A stretch of DNA of 64,000 bases from JBCBSZ01 sp039818945. Lineage in GTDB: Bacteria; Actinomycetota; Acidimicrobiia; Acidimicrobiales; Poriferisodalaceae. The stretch spans positions 1 to 64,000 of the forward strand of contig JBCBSZ010000002.1 of the NCBI GenBank assembly GCA_039818945.1. Direction: 5' to 3'. Under the pieces are notes generated by a model that saw only the letters and a list, made by a program, of their open reading frames with translations, did not search any database and had not been told where the DNA came from. This document shows, piece by piece, positions 1-7,613 of the stretch. The stretch's first letter is position 1, and each line of letters begins with the position of its first letter. The position numbers were made by a program, and so were the translations under genes.

Positions 1-2883
1 GGGCATCCCGGTCATCACCACCATGTCCGCCGCGCTCGCCGCCGTGCTGGGCATGGCCGACAGCCGGGCGTACCCGAAGGTGGTGTCGACGCCCATGACC
101 TCGCCGGTCGAGCGCATCTCCGGGCCGAGCACCGCGTCGACCTCGGGGAAGCGCCGGAACGGGAGCACGGCCTCCTTGACCGACACGTGCCCCATCGGCG
201 CCGGCTCGGTGAGCAGGCCCTCGCCGCGCAGCTCCACCAACGTGGCGCCGAGCATCACTCGCGCCGCGACCGACGCCAGCGGCACACCCGTCGCCTTGGC
301 CACGAACGGCACCGTGCGCGACGCGCGGGGGTTGGCCTCGATGACGAACACCTGCCCGTCGCGCACGGCGAACTGCACGTTGAGCAGCCCGACGACGCCC
401 AGCTCGGCGGCCAGCGTGCGGGCGAATTGAGCCAACACGTCGAGGGTCGCCGGCGGCAGCGTCTGGGGCGGGAGGGCGCAGGCCGAGTCGCCGGAGTGCA
501 CGCCGGCCTCCTCGACGTGCTCCATGATCCCGCCGATGAGCACCTCGCCGGTGTGGTCGCGGACCGAGTCGACGTCGACCTCGATGGCGTCCTCGAGGAA
601 CCGGTCGATCAGCACCGGCCGCTCGGCCGACAGCCCACCCTCGCGGCCGAGCGAACCGGCCTCGGTGAGCTCGGCCATGGCGGCGGCGAGCTGCTCGTCG
701 TCGTAGACGATCGTCATCGCTCGACCGCCGAGCACGTAGGACGGGCGCACCAGCACCGGGAAGCCGACCTCGGCGCAGACCATCTGCGCCTCGGCGAGCG
801 TGGTGGCCGTGCCGCCGGGGGGCTGCGGGATGCCGAGCCGCTCGCAGAGCTGGTTCCACAGCTCGCGGTCCTCGGCGGCGTCGATGGCCTCGGGCGGGGT
901 GCCCGCCACGAGCTCGCGGGGCAACGAGTTGGCGAGCTTGAGCGGGGTCTGCCCGCCGAGGCTCACGACGATCGCCTCCGGGCCCTCGGCGTCGATGATG
1001 TTCGTGACGTCCTCGAGGGTCAGCGGCTCGAAGTAGAGCCGGTCGCTGGTGTCGTAGTCGGTCGAGACGGTCTCGGGGTTGCAGTTGACCATGATCGTCT
1101 CGTAGCCGGCCGCCGTGAGGGCGAAGCTGGCGTGGACGCAGCAGTAGTCGAACTCGATGCCCTGACCGATGCGGTTGGGGCCCGAGCCGAGGATCATCAC
1201 CTTCGGCTTGTCGGAGGGCGCGATCTCGTCCTCGTCCTCCCAGGTCGAGTAGTGGTAGGGCGTCCTCGCCGCGAACTCGGCCGCGCACGTGTCGACGGTC
1301 TTGAACGTCGGCCGCACCCCACGGCCCTCGCGGGCGGCCCGGACCGCCGCCTCGTCGACGCCCCAGAGGTGGGCGAGCTGGGCGTCCGAGAACCCGAGGC
1401 GCTTGGCCCGCCGCCACCCGGACCGGCTCAGCTCGTCGGGCTTCGTTCCCTCCAGCTCGGCTCGCTCCTCGGAGATCATCAGCATCTGGTCGAGGAACCA
1501 CGGGTCGATGTGGCAGCGATCGTGGACGACGGCGGGGTCGATGCCGCGGCGCAGGGCCGCCTCGACCTCGAAGATCCGGTCCGGCGTCGGCACGGCGATG
1601 CGGTCGAGGAGCTCGTCGTCACCGAGCTCGTCGAGCAGCGACTCCGCCGGGTCGCCGTTGAGCCCGAAGCGACCCGACTCCAGCGAGCGGCACGCCTTCT
1701 GCAGCGACTCGGTGAAGGTCCGCCCGATCGACATGACCTCGCCGACCGCCTGCATCTGGGTGCCGAGCACGCCGTCGGAGCCGGGCAGCTTCTCGAACGC
1801 CCAGCGGGGGATCTTCGTGACGACGTAGTCGATCGTCGGCTCGAAGCTGGCCGGGGTCTCGCCGGTGATGTCGTTGGTGATCTCGTCGAGCGTGTAGCCC
1901 ACGGCGAGGCGGGCGGCGATCTTGGCGATCGGGAAGCCGGTGGCCTTCGAGGCGAGCGCCGACGATCGGCTGACACGGGGATTCATCTCGATCACGACCT
2001 GCCGGCCGGTCTCGGGGTGCACGGCGAACTGCACGTTGGAGCCACCGGTCTCGACGCCGACCCGCCGGATGCACGCCAGCGCGGCGTTGCGCATCTCCTG
2101 GTACTCGACGTCGGCGAGGGTCTGGATCGGCGCCACGGTGATCGAGTCGCCGGTGTGGACGCCCATGGCGTCGACGTTCTCGATGCCGCAGATGATCACG
2201 CAGTTGTCCGCGTGGTCCCGCATGACCTCGAGCTCGTACTCCTTCCAGCCGACGATCGACTGCTCGACGAGGATCTCGTCGACCGGCGACGCGTCCAGCC
2301 CGTTGGCGGCGACGGCCTCGAACTCCTCGGGGGTCGAGGCGATGCCGGTGCCACGGCCGCCGAGGATGTAGGCGGGGCGGATGATGACGGGCAGGCCGAT
2401 CCGCCCGACGACCTCGCGGGCCTCCTCCATCGAGTGGGCGATGCCGGAGCGGGGCACGTCGAGCCCGATCTCGAGCATGGCCTCCTTGAACCGCTGCCGG
2501 TTCTCGGCCGTCTCGATCGCCTCGGCGTCGGCGCCGATCATCTCGACGCCGTGGCGCTCCAGCACGCCGGCGGCCTGGAGGTCCATGGCGAGGTTGAGGG
2601 CGGTCTGGCCGCCCAGGGTCGGCAGCAACGCGTCGGGGCGCTCGCGCTCGATGATCTGCTCGAGCACCGGCACGGTGAGCGGCTCGACGTAGGTGCGGTC
2701 GGCGAAGTCGGGGTCGGTCATGATCGTCGCCGGGTTGGAGTTGGCGAGGATGACCTCGTAGCCCTCGTCGCGCAGCACCCGGCAGGCCTGGGTGCCCGAG
2801 TAGTCGAACTCGCAGGCCTGACCGATGACGATGGGCCCGGAGCCGATGATGAGGATGCGGTGGATGTCGTCGCGACGCGGCAT
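1..2883 (-). CDS. carB: Carbamoyl-phosphate synthase large subunit, partial at the left edge
   Basis: Makes carbamoyl phosphate from bicarbonate, two ATP and ammonia delivered by CarA, feeding pyrimidine and arginine synthesis in the cytoplasm. The ATG at 2883 follows the carA stop with no gap, and the N-terminus reads MPRRDDIHRILIIGSGPIVI, the usual nucleotide-binding opening. The window holds 961 codons of a protein normally about 1070 residues long, so the C-terminal allosteric (MGS-like) domain is missing. The conserved stretch GPEMRSTGEVMG lies near codon 925. The last 20 or so codons before the window edge (LSAMPSTAASAADMVV and following) do not look like the family sequence, so the end may be divergent or frameshifted. 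Last gene visible in the pyrRBC-carAB operon. Confidence 0.95.
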   Translation of the reverse strand, partial: MPRRDDIHRILIIGSGPIVIGQACEFDYSGTQACRVLRDEGYEVILANSNPATIMTDPDFADRTYVEPLTVPVLEQIIERERPDALLPTLGGQTALNLAMDLQAAGVLERHGVEMIGADAEAIETAENRQRFKEAMLEIGLDVPRSGIAHSMEEAREVVGRIGLPVIIRPAYILGGRGTGIASTPEEFEAVAANGLDASPVDEILVEQSIVGWKEYELEVMRDHADNCVIICGIENVDAMGVHTGDSITVAPIQTLADVEYQEMRNAALACIRRVGVETGGSNVQFAVHPETGRQVVIEMNPRVSRSSALASKATGFPIAKIAARLAVGYTLDEITNDITGETPASFEPTIDYVVTKIPRWAFEKLPGSDGVLGTQMQAVGEVMSIGRTFTESLQKACRSLESGRFGLNGDPAESLLDELGDDELLDRIAVPTPDRIFEVEAALRRGIDPAVVHDRCHIDPWFLDQMLMISEERAELEGTKPDELSRSGWRRAKRLGFSDAQLAHLWGVDEAAVRAAREGRGVRPTFKTVDTCAAEFAARTPYHYSTWEDEDEIAPSDKPKVMILGSGPNRIGQGIEFDYCCVHASFALTAAGYETIMVNCNPETVSTDYDTSDRLYFEPLTLEDVTNIIDAEGPEAIVVSLGGQTPLKLANSLPRELVAGTPPEAIDAAEDRELWNQLCERLGIPQPPGGTATTLAEAQMVCAEVGFPVLVRPSYVLGGRAMTIVYDDEQLAAAMAELTEAGSLGREGGLSAERPVLIDRFLEDAIEVDVDSVRDHTGEVLIGGIMEHVEEAGVHSGDSACALPPQTLPPATLDVLAQFARTLAAELGVVGLLNVQFAVRDGQVFVIEANPRASRTVPFVAKATGVPLASVAARVMLGATLVELRGEGLLTEPAPMGHVSVKEAVLPFRRFPEVDAVLGPEMRSTGEVMGVDTTFGYARLSAMPSTAASAADMVVMTGMP

Positions 2884-3972
2884 CTAGCGGGGCCCTCCGT
2901 GGACCTGCTCGAGGAGCTCGACGAAGTCGCCGAAGAGGGCCCGGGCGTCGTGCGGCCCAGGAGCCGCCTCGGGATGGTGCTGCACGGCGAAGGCGGGGAC
3001 GTCGCGACAGCGGATGCCCTCGACCGTGCCGTCGTTGAGGTTGACGTGGGTGACGTCGGCGCCGGGCACCGACCCCTCGACCACGGCGAAGTTGTGGTTC
3101 TGGCTCGTGATGGCCACGGTGCCGGTGGCGACCTCGCGGACCGGGTGGTTGGCCCCGTGGTGCCCGAACGGCAGCTTCGTGATCTCGCCGCCGAGCGCCA
3201 GCGAGAGGATCTGGTGCCCGAGGCAGATCCCGAAGATCGGCACCCGGCCGACCAGCTCGGCGACGGCGGCGGGTGCGCCCTCGACCGCCTCGGGATCGCC
3301 GGGGCCGTTGGAGAGGAACACCCCGTCGGGTGTGCGCTCGAGCACCGCCGCCGCGGGCGTGCCGGCCGGGACGACCTCGACGGTGGCGAACTCGCCGAGC
3401 AGCCGGCCGATGTTGCGCTTCATGCCGAAGTCGTAGGCGACGACCCGCCACGGCCCGGTGCCGACGGTGTAGGGCTGCTCCGTGGTGACCGTGGCGACGA
3501 GATCGACGCCGTCGGTCCCCGGCTCGGCCTGCGCGGCGGCGAGGAGCTCGCTCTCGGACGCCGTGCCGAACGCGCCGACCATCGCCCCCTCGTCGCGCAG
3601 GTGGCGGGTGAGGCGGCGGGTGTCGACCGCGCCGATGCCGGCGATGTCGCGGGCCCGGAGGAAGGCGTCGAGATCGCCGTCGGCGCGCCAGTTGCTCCGG
3701 CGCCGGGCGAGCTCGCGCACCACGACCCCGCGGCAGGGCGTGCCCGCCGACTCGTCGTCGTGGCCGGTGACCCCGTAGTTGCCGATGTGGGGGTAGGTGA
3801 AGGTGATGATCTGCCCGGCGTAGGACGGGTCGGTGATGATCTCCTGGTAGCCCGCCATCGCGGTGTTGAAGACCACCTCACCGGCCTGGACGTCGGCCTC
3901 GACCCCGATCGCCTCCCCCTCGAAGACCGTCCCGTCGCGCAGCACCAGCGCTGCGTCGCGAACCCGGCTCAT
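2884..3972 (-). CDS. carA: Carbamoyl-phosphate synthase small subunit (glutamine amidotransferase)
   Basis: Hydrolyses glutamine and channels ammonia to CarB. The 362-residue protein is of normal length. The N-terminal half is the CPSase small-chain domain. The C-terminal class I amidotransferase has the nucleophile Cys250 in GICLGHQ and the partners His333 and Glu335 in QHHPEAAPGPHDA. The ATG at 3970-3972 overlaps the pyrC stop by four bases (ATGA), and its TAG stop abuts the carB ATG, so the three genes are translationally coupled. Regulation is expected from the PyrR site ahead of pyrR. Confidence 0.97.
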   Translation of the reverse strand: MSRVRDAALVLRDGTVFEGEAIGVEADVQAGEVVFNTAMAGYQEIITDPSYAGQIITFTYPHIGNYGVTGHDDESAGTPCRGVVVRELARRRSNWRADGDLDAFLRARDIAGIGAVDTRRLTRHLRDEGAMVGAFGTASESELLAAAQAEPGTDGVDLVATVTTEQPYTVGTGPWRVVAYDFGMKRNIGRLLGEFATVEVVPAGTPAAAVLERTPDGVFLSNGPGDPEAVEGAPAAVAELVGRVPIFGICLGHQILSLALGGEITKLPFGHHGANHPVREVATGTVAITSQNHNFAVVEGSVPGADVTHVNLNDGTVEGIRCRDVPAFAVQHHPEAAPGPHDARALFGDFVELLEQVHGGPR

Positions 3973-5240
3973 CGAGTCGCCTCGCCGTCGTGGAACACCA
4001 GCTCTCCTCCGCTGATCGTGTGTCGGACCACCCCGCGCAGCTCCCGCCCGGCGAAGGGGGTGTTGCGGCTGCGGCTCACGGTCGCGCCGGCGTCGACGGT
4101 CCACGTCGCGTCGGGATCGACGACCGTGAGGTCGGCCCGGTGCCCGGCCTCGACGAGCCCGTGGCCTGGTCGACCGAGCAGCGCGGCCGGCGTCCACGAC
4201 AGCCGATCGAGGAGCACCTCCAGCGGGAGGTCGAGCTCGGTGTTGGCGACCGCGAACGCGGTCTCGAGCCCGATCATGCCGGGTGGCGCCTCGTCGAAGG
4301 GCAGGTCCTTGGTCTCGGGGGTGTGGGGCGCGTGGTCGGTCGCGACGCAGTCGAGCGTGCCGTCGGCGAGGCCGGCGCGGCAGGCGTCGACGTCGGGCTC
4401 GGTGCGCAGGGGCGGGTGGACCTTGAACACCGCGTCGTAGCCCTCGCAGCACTCGTCGGTGAGCGCGAGGTGATGCGGGGTGACCTCGGCGGTCACGGGG
4501 ATGCCGCCGGCGCGGGCGGCGCGGATCATCGCCACGGCGCCGGCGGTCGAGACGTGCATCATGTGCACGCGCGCGCCGGTGAGGCGGGCGAGGGCGATGT
4601 CTCGCATCACCATCAGCTCCTCGGCCTCGGCCGGCTGGCCGGGCAGCCCCAGGCGGCTCGACACCGCGCCTTCGTGCATGACACCGCCGGCGGACAGCGC
4701 CGAGTTCTCGCAGTGCTGGGCGAGCACGACCCCGAGCGGGAGCGAGTACTCCATCGCCCGGCGCATGAGGTGGTCGTCCTGCACGCCGGTGCCGTCGTCG
4801 GTGAACCACCGGACGCCGAGCTCGGCCAGCTCGGCCATCGGCGTGAGCTGCGTGCCGGCCCGGTCGACGGTGATCGCCGCCGAGACCTCGACGTCGCACA
4901 GCGCGCGGCGCCCGAGCTCCTGGACGTCGCGCACGACCGACGCGTTGTCGATGGTCGGCGTGGTGTTGGGCATGGCGAGCACGCACGTGTACCCGCCGGC
5001 GACGGCGGAGCGGGAGCCGGTCTCGACGGTCTCGGCCTCCTCCTTGCCCGGCTCGCGCAGGTGGGTGTGGAGGTCGACGAAGCCGGGCGTGACGATGCAG
5101 CCGCCGGCGTCGAGCTCGGTGCCGGCGCGGAGGTCGTCGCCGACGGCCAGCACCTCGCCGCCGTCGCCGATCAGCACGTCGGCACGGCGCGAGCCGTTGC
5201 GATCGACGACGGTGCCGCCCCGGACCGCGATCTCAACCAT
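3969..5240 (-). CDS. pyrC: Dihydroorotase
   Basis: Cyclises N-carbamoyl-aspartate to dihydroorotate, the third step of UMP synthesis. The 423-residue length fits the class I (bacterial multifunctional-type) dihydroorotases. The metal-binding signature VDLHTHLREPG places zinc ligands at His58 and His60, and the late motif CVATDHAPHTPETKD carries the catalytic Asp. It overlaps the end of pyrB by 8 bp and the start of carA by 4 bp, so it lies mid-operon. No sign of disruption. Confidence 0.96.
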   Translation of the reverse strand: MVEIAVRGGTVVDRNGSRRADVLIGDGGEVLAVGDDLRAGTELDAGGCIVTPGFVDLHTHLREPGKEEAETVETGSRSAVAGGYTCVLAMPNTTPTIDNASVVRDVQELGRRALCDVEVSAAITVDRAGTQLTPMAELAELGVRWFTDDGTGVQDDHLMRRAMEYSLPLGVVLAQHCENSALSAGGVMHEGAVSSRLGLPGQPAEAEELMVMRDIALARLTGARVHMMHVSTAGAVAMIRAARAGGIPVTAEVTPHHLALTDECCEGYDAVFKVHPPLRTEPDVDACRAGLADGTLDCVATDHAPHTPETKDLPFDEAPPGMIGLETAFAVANTELDLPLEVLLDRLSWTPAALLGRPGHGLVEAGHRADLTVVDPDATWTVDAGATVSRSRNTPFAGRELRGVVRHTISGGELVFHDGEATR

Positions 5241-6222
5241 CGATGGAACCTCCCAGCAGCCAGAACAGCGCAGCCATGCGGGTCGCCACCCCGTTGCGGA
5301 CCTGATCGGTGACGAGGGAGCCGACGTGGCGGGTGGCGTCGTCGGCGATCTCGACGCCCCGGTTCATCGGTCCCGGGTGCATGACCACGATGTCGTCGCG
5401 CAGGCGGCGGGTCCGCTCGACGGTGAGGCCGTAGGTCGTCGTGTACTCCCGGATGGACGGCAGCAGGCCGGCCTCCATCCGCTCGCGCTGGAGGCGCAGC
5501 AGGTAGACGACGTCGGTGTCGGCCAGCACGGCGTCGAGGTCGTGGCTGACCGTGACCGGCCAGCCCGGCATGGCCGCCGGGAGCAGGGTCGGCGGCGCCA
5601 CCAATGTGACCTCGGCGCCGAGCAGGGTGAACGCCTCGATGTTGGAGCGGGCCACCCGGCTGTGGCGGATGTCGCCGACGATGGCGATCCGTTGCCCCTC
5701 GAGCGTGGGCTCCTCCCCCGGCTCGCGCCCGAGGTGTTCGAGGAGTGAGTAGCAGTCGAGCAGCGCCTGGGTCGGGTGCTGGTGCCAGCCGTCGCCGCCG
5801 TTGAGCACCGAGATGGTGCGGCCGGACTCGATCTCGTCGCACCACCGCGCCACCTGCAGCGGAGCCCCCGACGACCGGTGCCGCACGACCAACCCGTCGA
5901 CGCCCATGGCGAGGATCGTCTCGACGGTGTCGCGCAGCGACTCGCCCTTCTTCAGCGACGACGACCCGGCGGAGAAGCCCATCACGTCGGCCGAGAGCCG
6001 CTTGGCGGCGGTCTCGAACGAGATGCGGGTGCGGGTCGAGTCCTCGAAGAACATCGACACGATCGTGCGGCCCCGCAGCGCCGGCACCTTGGGGATCTCC
6101 CGCTGACCGACCTCGACGAAGGTGTCGCTGAGGGTGAGCAGGGTGCGCAGGCCGTCGGCGCCGAGCTCGTCGATGGACAGCAGGTGGCGGGGGCGGCCGT
6201 CGATCCCGGTCGCTCCCGTCAC
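5233..6222 (-). CDS. pyrB: Aspartate carbamoyltransferase, catalytic chain
   Basis: Condenses carbamoyl phosphate with aspartate, the committed step of pyrimidine synthesis. The 329-residue protein carries the carbamoyl-phosphate loop FFEDSTRTRISFE (Ser62-Thr-Arg-Thr-Arg66) and the later HPTQALLD motif. The GTG start at 6220-6222 overlaps the pyrR stop as GTGA. No pyrI regulatory chain is nearby, as is usual in actinobacteria, where control falls to PyrR. Confidence 0.96.
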   Translation of the reverse strand: MTGATGIDGRPRHLLSIDELGADGLRTLLTLSDTFVEVGQREIPKVPALRGRTIVSMFFEDSTRTRISFETAAKRLSADVMGFSAGSSSLKKGESLRDTVETILAMGVDGLVVRHRSSGAPLQVARWCDEIESGRTISVLNGGDGWHQHPTQALLDCYSLLEHLGREPGEEPTLEGQRIAIVGDIRHSRVARSNIEAFTLLGAEVTLVAPPTLLPAAMPGWPVTVSHDLDAVLADTDVVYLLRLQRERMEAGLLPSIREYTTTYGLTVERTRRLRDDIVVMHPGPMNRGVEIADDATRHVGSLVTDQVRNGVATRMAALFWLLGGSIDG

Positions 6223-6794
6223 GCGTCACCCCGGTGCATCTCGCCGATCGTGACCTCGTCGAGGGTGACGTCGACGACCTCGGAGCGGGCGGTCGGCAGG
6301 TTCTTGCCGATGAAGTCGGGACGGATGGGCAGCTCGCGGTGGCCCCGGTCGACCATCACCGCGAGCTGGACCGCCTGCGGGCGCCCGTAGTCGTGGACCG
6401 CGTCGAGCGCGGCCCGGATCGTCCGGCCGGTGAAGAGCACGTCGTCGACGAGCACGACGATGCGACCGTCGACGTCGACGGGGATGTCGGTCACCGCCTC
6501 GGGCAGCACCGGGCGGAGGGTGATGTCGTCGCGGTAGAGGGCGACGTCCAGGCGGCCGAGCGGGACGTCGACCTCCTCGAACTCCTCCAGCAGCTCGACG
6601 ATGCGCTCCGCGAGCGGCACGCCGCCGGTCTGCAGGCCGATCACGAGCACGTCGTCGACGCCGGAGTTGCGCTCGATGATCTCGTGGGCGATGCGGGTCA
6701 GGGCCCGTTGGATGGACTCGGCGTCCAACACCTGGGAACGGGCCACGTAGGTGCCGCCGTAGGGCGGCGCGAGACGACGCTCGCGTTCGGCCAC
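6219..6794 (-). CDS. pyrR: PyrR bifunctional pyrimidine operon regulator / uracil phosphoribosyltransferase
   Basis: An RNA-binding repressor of the pyr operon that senses UMP/UTP and has uracil phosphoribosyltransferase activity. The 191-residue protein has the PRPP-binding signature VLVDDVLFTGRT at about residues 114-125. The GTG start at 6792-6794 follows an AAGGAG ribosome site (6799-6804) after five bases. It is the first gene of the operon. The leader upstream folds into a typical PyrR target, so the protein probably controls its own operon by limiting ribosome access. Confidence 0.96.
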   Translation of the reverse strand: MAERERRLAPPYGGTYVARSQVLDAESIQRALTRIAHEIIERNSGVDDVLVIGLQTGGVPLAERIVELLEEFEEVDVPLGRLDVALYRDDITLRPVLPEAVTDIPVDVDGRIVVLVDDVLFTGRTIRAALDAVHDYGRPQAVQLAVMVDRGHRELPIRPDFIGKNLPTARSEVVDVTLDEVTIGEMHRGDA

Positions 6795-6808
6795 TGCGCT
6801 CCTTCCGT

Positions 6809-6839
6809 CCGTCCGGGCCTCACGGGACCCGCTTCACGG
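6809..6839 (-). promoter_or_regulatory. PyrR-binding RNA hairpin in the pyr operon leader
   Basis: On the minus strand the leader forms an upper stem CGGGUC/GGCCCG closing the hexaloop CCGUGA, which fits the PyrR consensus CNGNGA. Below it are a purine bulge GAAG on the 5' side and a lower stem CCGU/ACGG. The AAGGAG ribosome site starts five bases after the element, so protein binding could block translation initiation. The fold was read by eye. The consensus is established for Bacillus-type PyrR sites. Confidence 0.85.
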
Positions 6840-6849
6840 TCGAGCTCCG

Positions 6850-6855
6850 AACCTA
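6850..6855 (-). promoter_or_regulatory. -10 box for the pyr operon
   Basis: TAGGTT on the minus strand matches TANNNT and would start transcription near 6843, giving a leader of roughly 48 bases that contains the whole PyrR hairpin. No convincing -35 box is seen. Confidence 0.55.
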
Positions 6856-6869
6856 GCAGTCGCGCAGAC

Positions 6870-6900
6870 GTACACTTCACGTATCAGCGAGTTGTACACT
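6870..6900 (+). promoter_or_regulatory. Toxin-antitoxin promoter with GTACACT direct repeat
   Basis: GTACACT occurs at 6870-6876 and 6894-6900, 24 bp apart. The second copy contains TACACT (6895-6900), a good -10 box exactly six bases before the GTG at 6907, so the transcript is probably leaderless. The repeats are candidate sites for autorepression by the antitoxin-toxin complex (inference). Confidence 0.55.
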
Positions 6901-6906
6901 GAGGTC

Positions 6907-7173
6907 GTGGACGTCGCGGTGAGTCAGCTGAGAGCGCACCTGGCCGAGTGGCTCGAACGGGTCGAGGGCGGTGACGAGGTCGTCGTGACCGATCGAGGCA
7001 CCCCGGTGGCGCGCATCATCCCGATCGATTGCGCGCCACGCCTCGACGAGCTCGCCGAGCGCGGGGTGATCTCGAAGCCGACGTCCACGACGCGGGTGCA
7101 CTCGTCCGAGATCGAGCGCGTCGACGCCGACGGTGAGGTCTCGGCGATCGTCTCGGAGCAGCGCTCGGGCTGA
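6907..7173 (+). CDS. Phd/YefM-family antitoxin
   Basis: Antitoxin partner of the PIN-domain toxin that follows. The sequence SQLRAHLAEWLERVEGGDEV followed by VVTDRGTPVARIIP is the typical Phd/YefM DNA-binding N-terminus. The C-terminal third should wrap the toxin. I chose the GTG at 6907 (88 residues) over the in-frame TTG at 6892 because TACACT sits six bases before it, the leaderless arrangement seen at other genes here. Its stop overlaps the toxin ATG by one base (TGATG), so the pair is coupled. It is divergent from the pyr operon. Confidence 0.85.
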   Translation: MDVAVSQLRAHLAEWLERVEGGDEVVVTDRGTPVARIIPIDCAPRLDELAERGVISKPTSTTRVHSSEIERVDADGEVSAIVSEQRSG

Positions 7174-7613
7174 TGGCGCTCGTGTACTTCGACTCGAGCG
7201 CCCTCGTGAAGCTGCTGGTTCAGGAGCGGGGATCCGAGCTCGCCGCCGAGCTGTGGGACCGGTGCGACGCCGCGACCTCGAGCCGGCTGGCAGAGGCCGA
7301 GGTACCAGCGGCGCTCGCCGCGGCGAACCGGAACCACGTGCTCACGGACGACGCCCTTCGTCATGCCCGGCAGGGCTGGGAGAGGATCTGGGCCTCGGCG
7401 AGACCGGCCGAGCTCACCCCGGAGGTGTCGTCCGCTGCGGGCGCGCTCGCCGTCGAGCACCCGCTGTCGGGTGCGGACGCCGTGCACCTGGCGAGCGCGC
7501 TCGCCGTCCAGGACGCAGGAGTGATCGTTGCCGTCTGGGATCGACGCCTGCATGCCGGCTGCGAGGCGACCGGGCTCGCGGTAGCGCCGGCCGATCTCGA
7601 TGCCGTCCCGTGA
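7173..7613 (+). CDS. VapC-type PIN-domain ribonuclease toxin
   Basis: Probable Mg-dependent ribonuclease toxin neutralised by the preceding antitoxin. The 146-residue length is normal for VapC. The PIN acidic residues are visible in VYFDSSALVKLL (Asp7), in the AEAEVPAAL segment, in LSGADAVHLASAL and in the late VAVWDRRLH. The gene ends at 7613, directly abutting the stop of the convergent DUF839 gene. Target RNA cannot be read from sequence. Confidence 0.88.
   Translation: MALVYFDSSALVKLLVQERGSELAAELWDRCDAATSSRLAEAEVPAALAAANRNHVLTDDALRHARQGWERIWASARPAELTPEVSSAAGALAVEHPLSGADAVHLASALAVQDAGVIVAVWDRRLHAGCEATGLAVAPADLDAVP

Noticed and set aside
187..4440. Open reading frame of 1417 codons on the plus strand
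   Set aside because: It is antisense to carB, carA and pyrC, is full of Arg/Gly/Asp-rich low-complexity sequence and has no domain; an artefact of high GC content.
2884..4986. 700-residue reading that extends carA upstream
   Set aside because: The first half runs in another frame through pyrC. The real CarA begins MSRVRDAALVLRDG at 3972.
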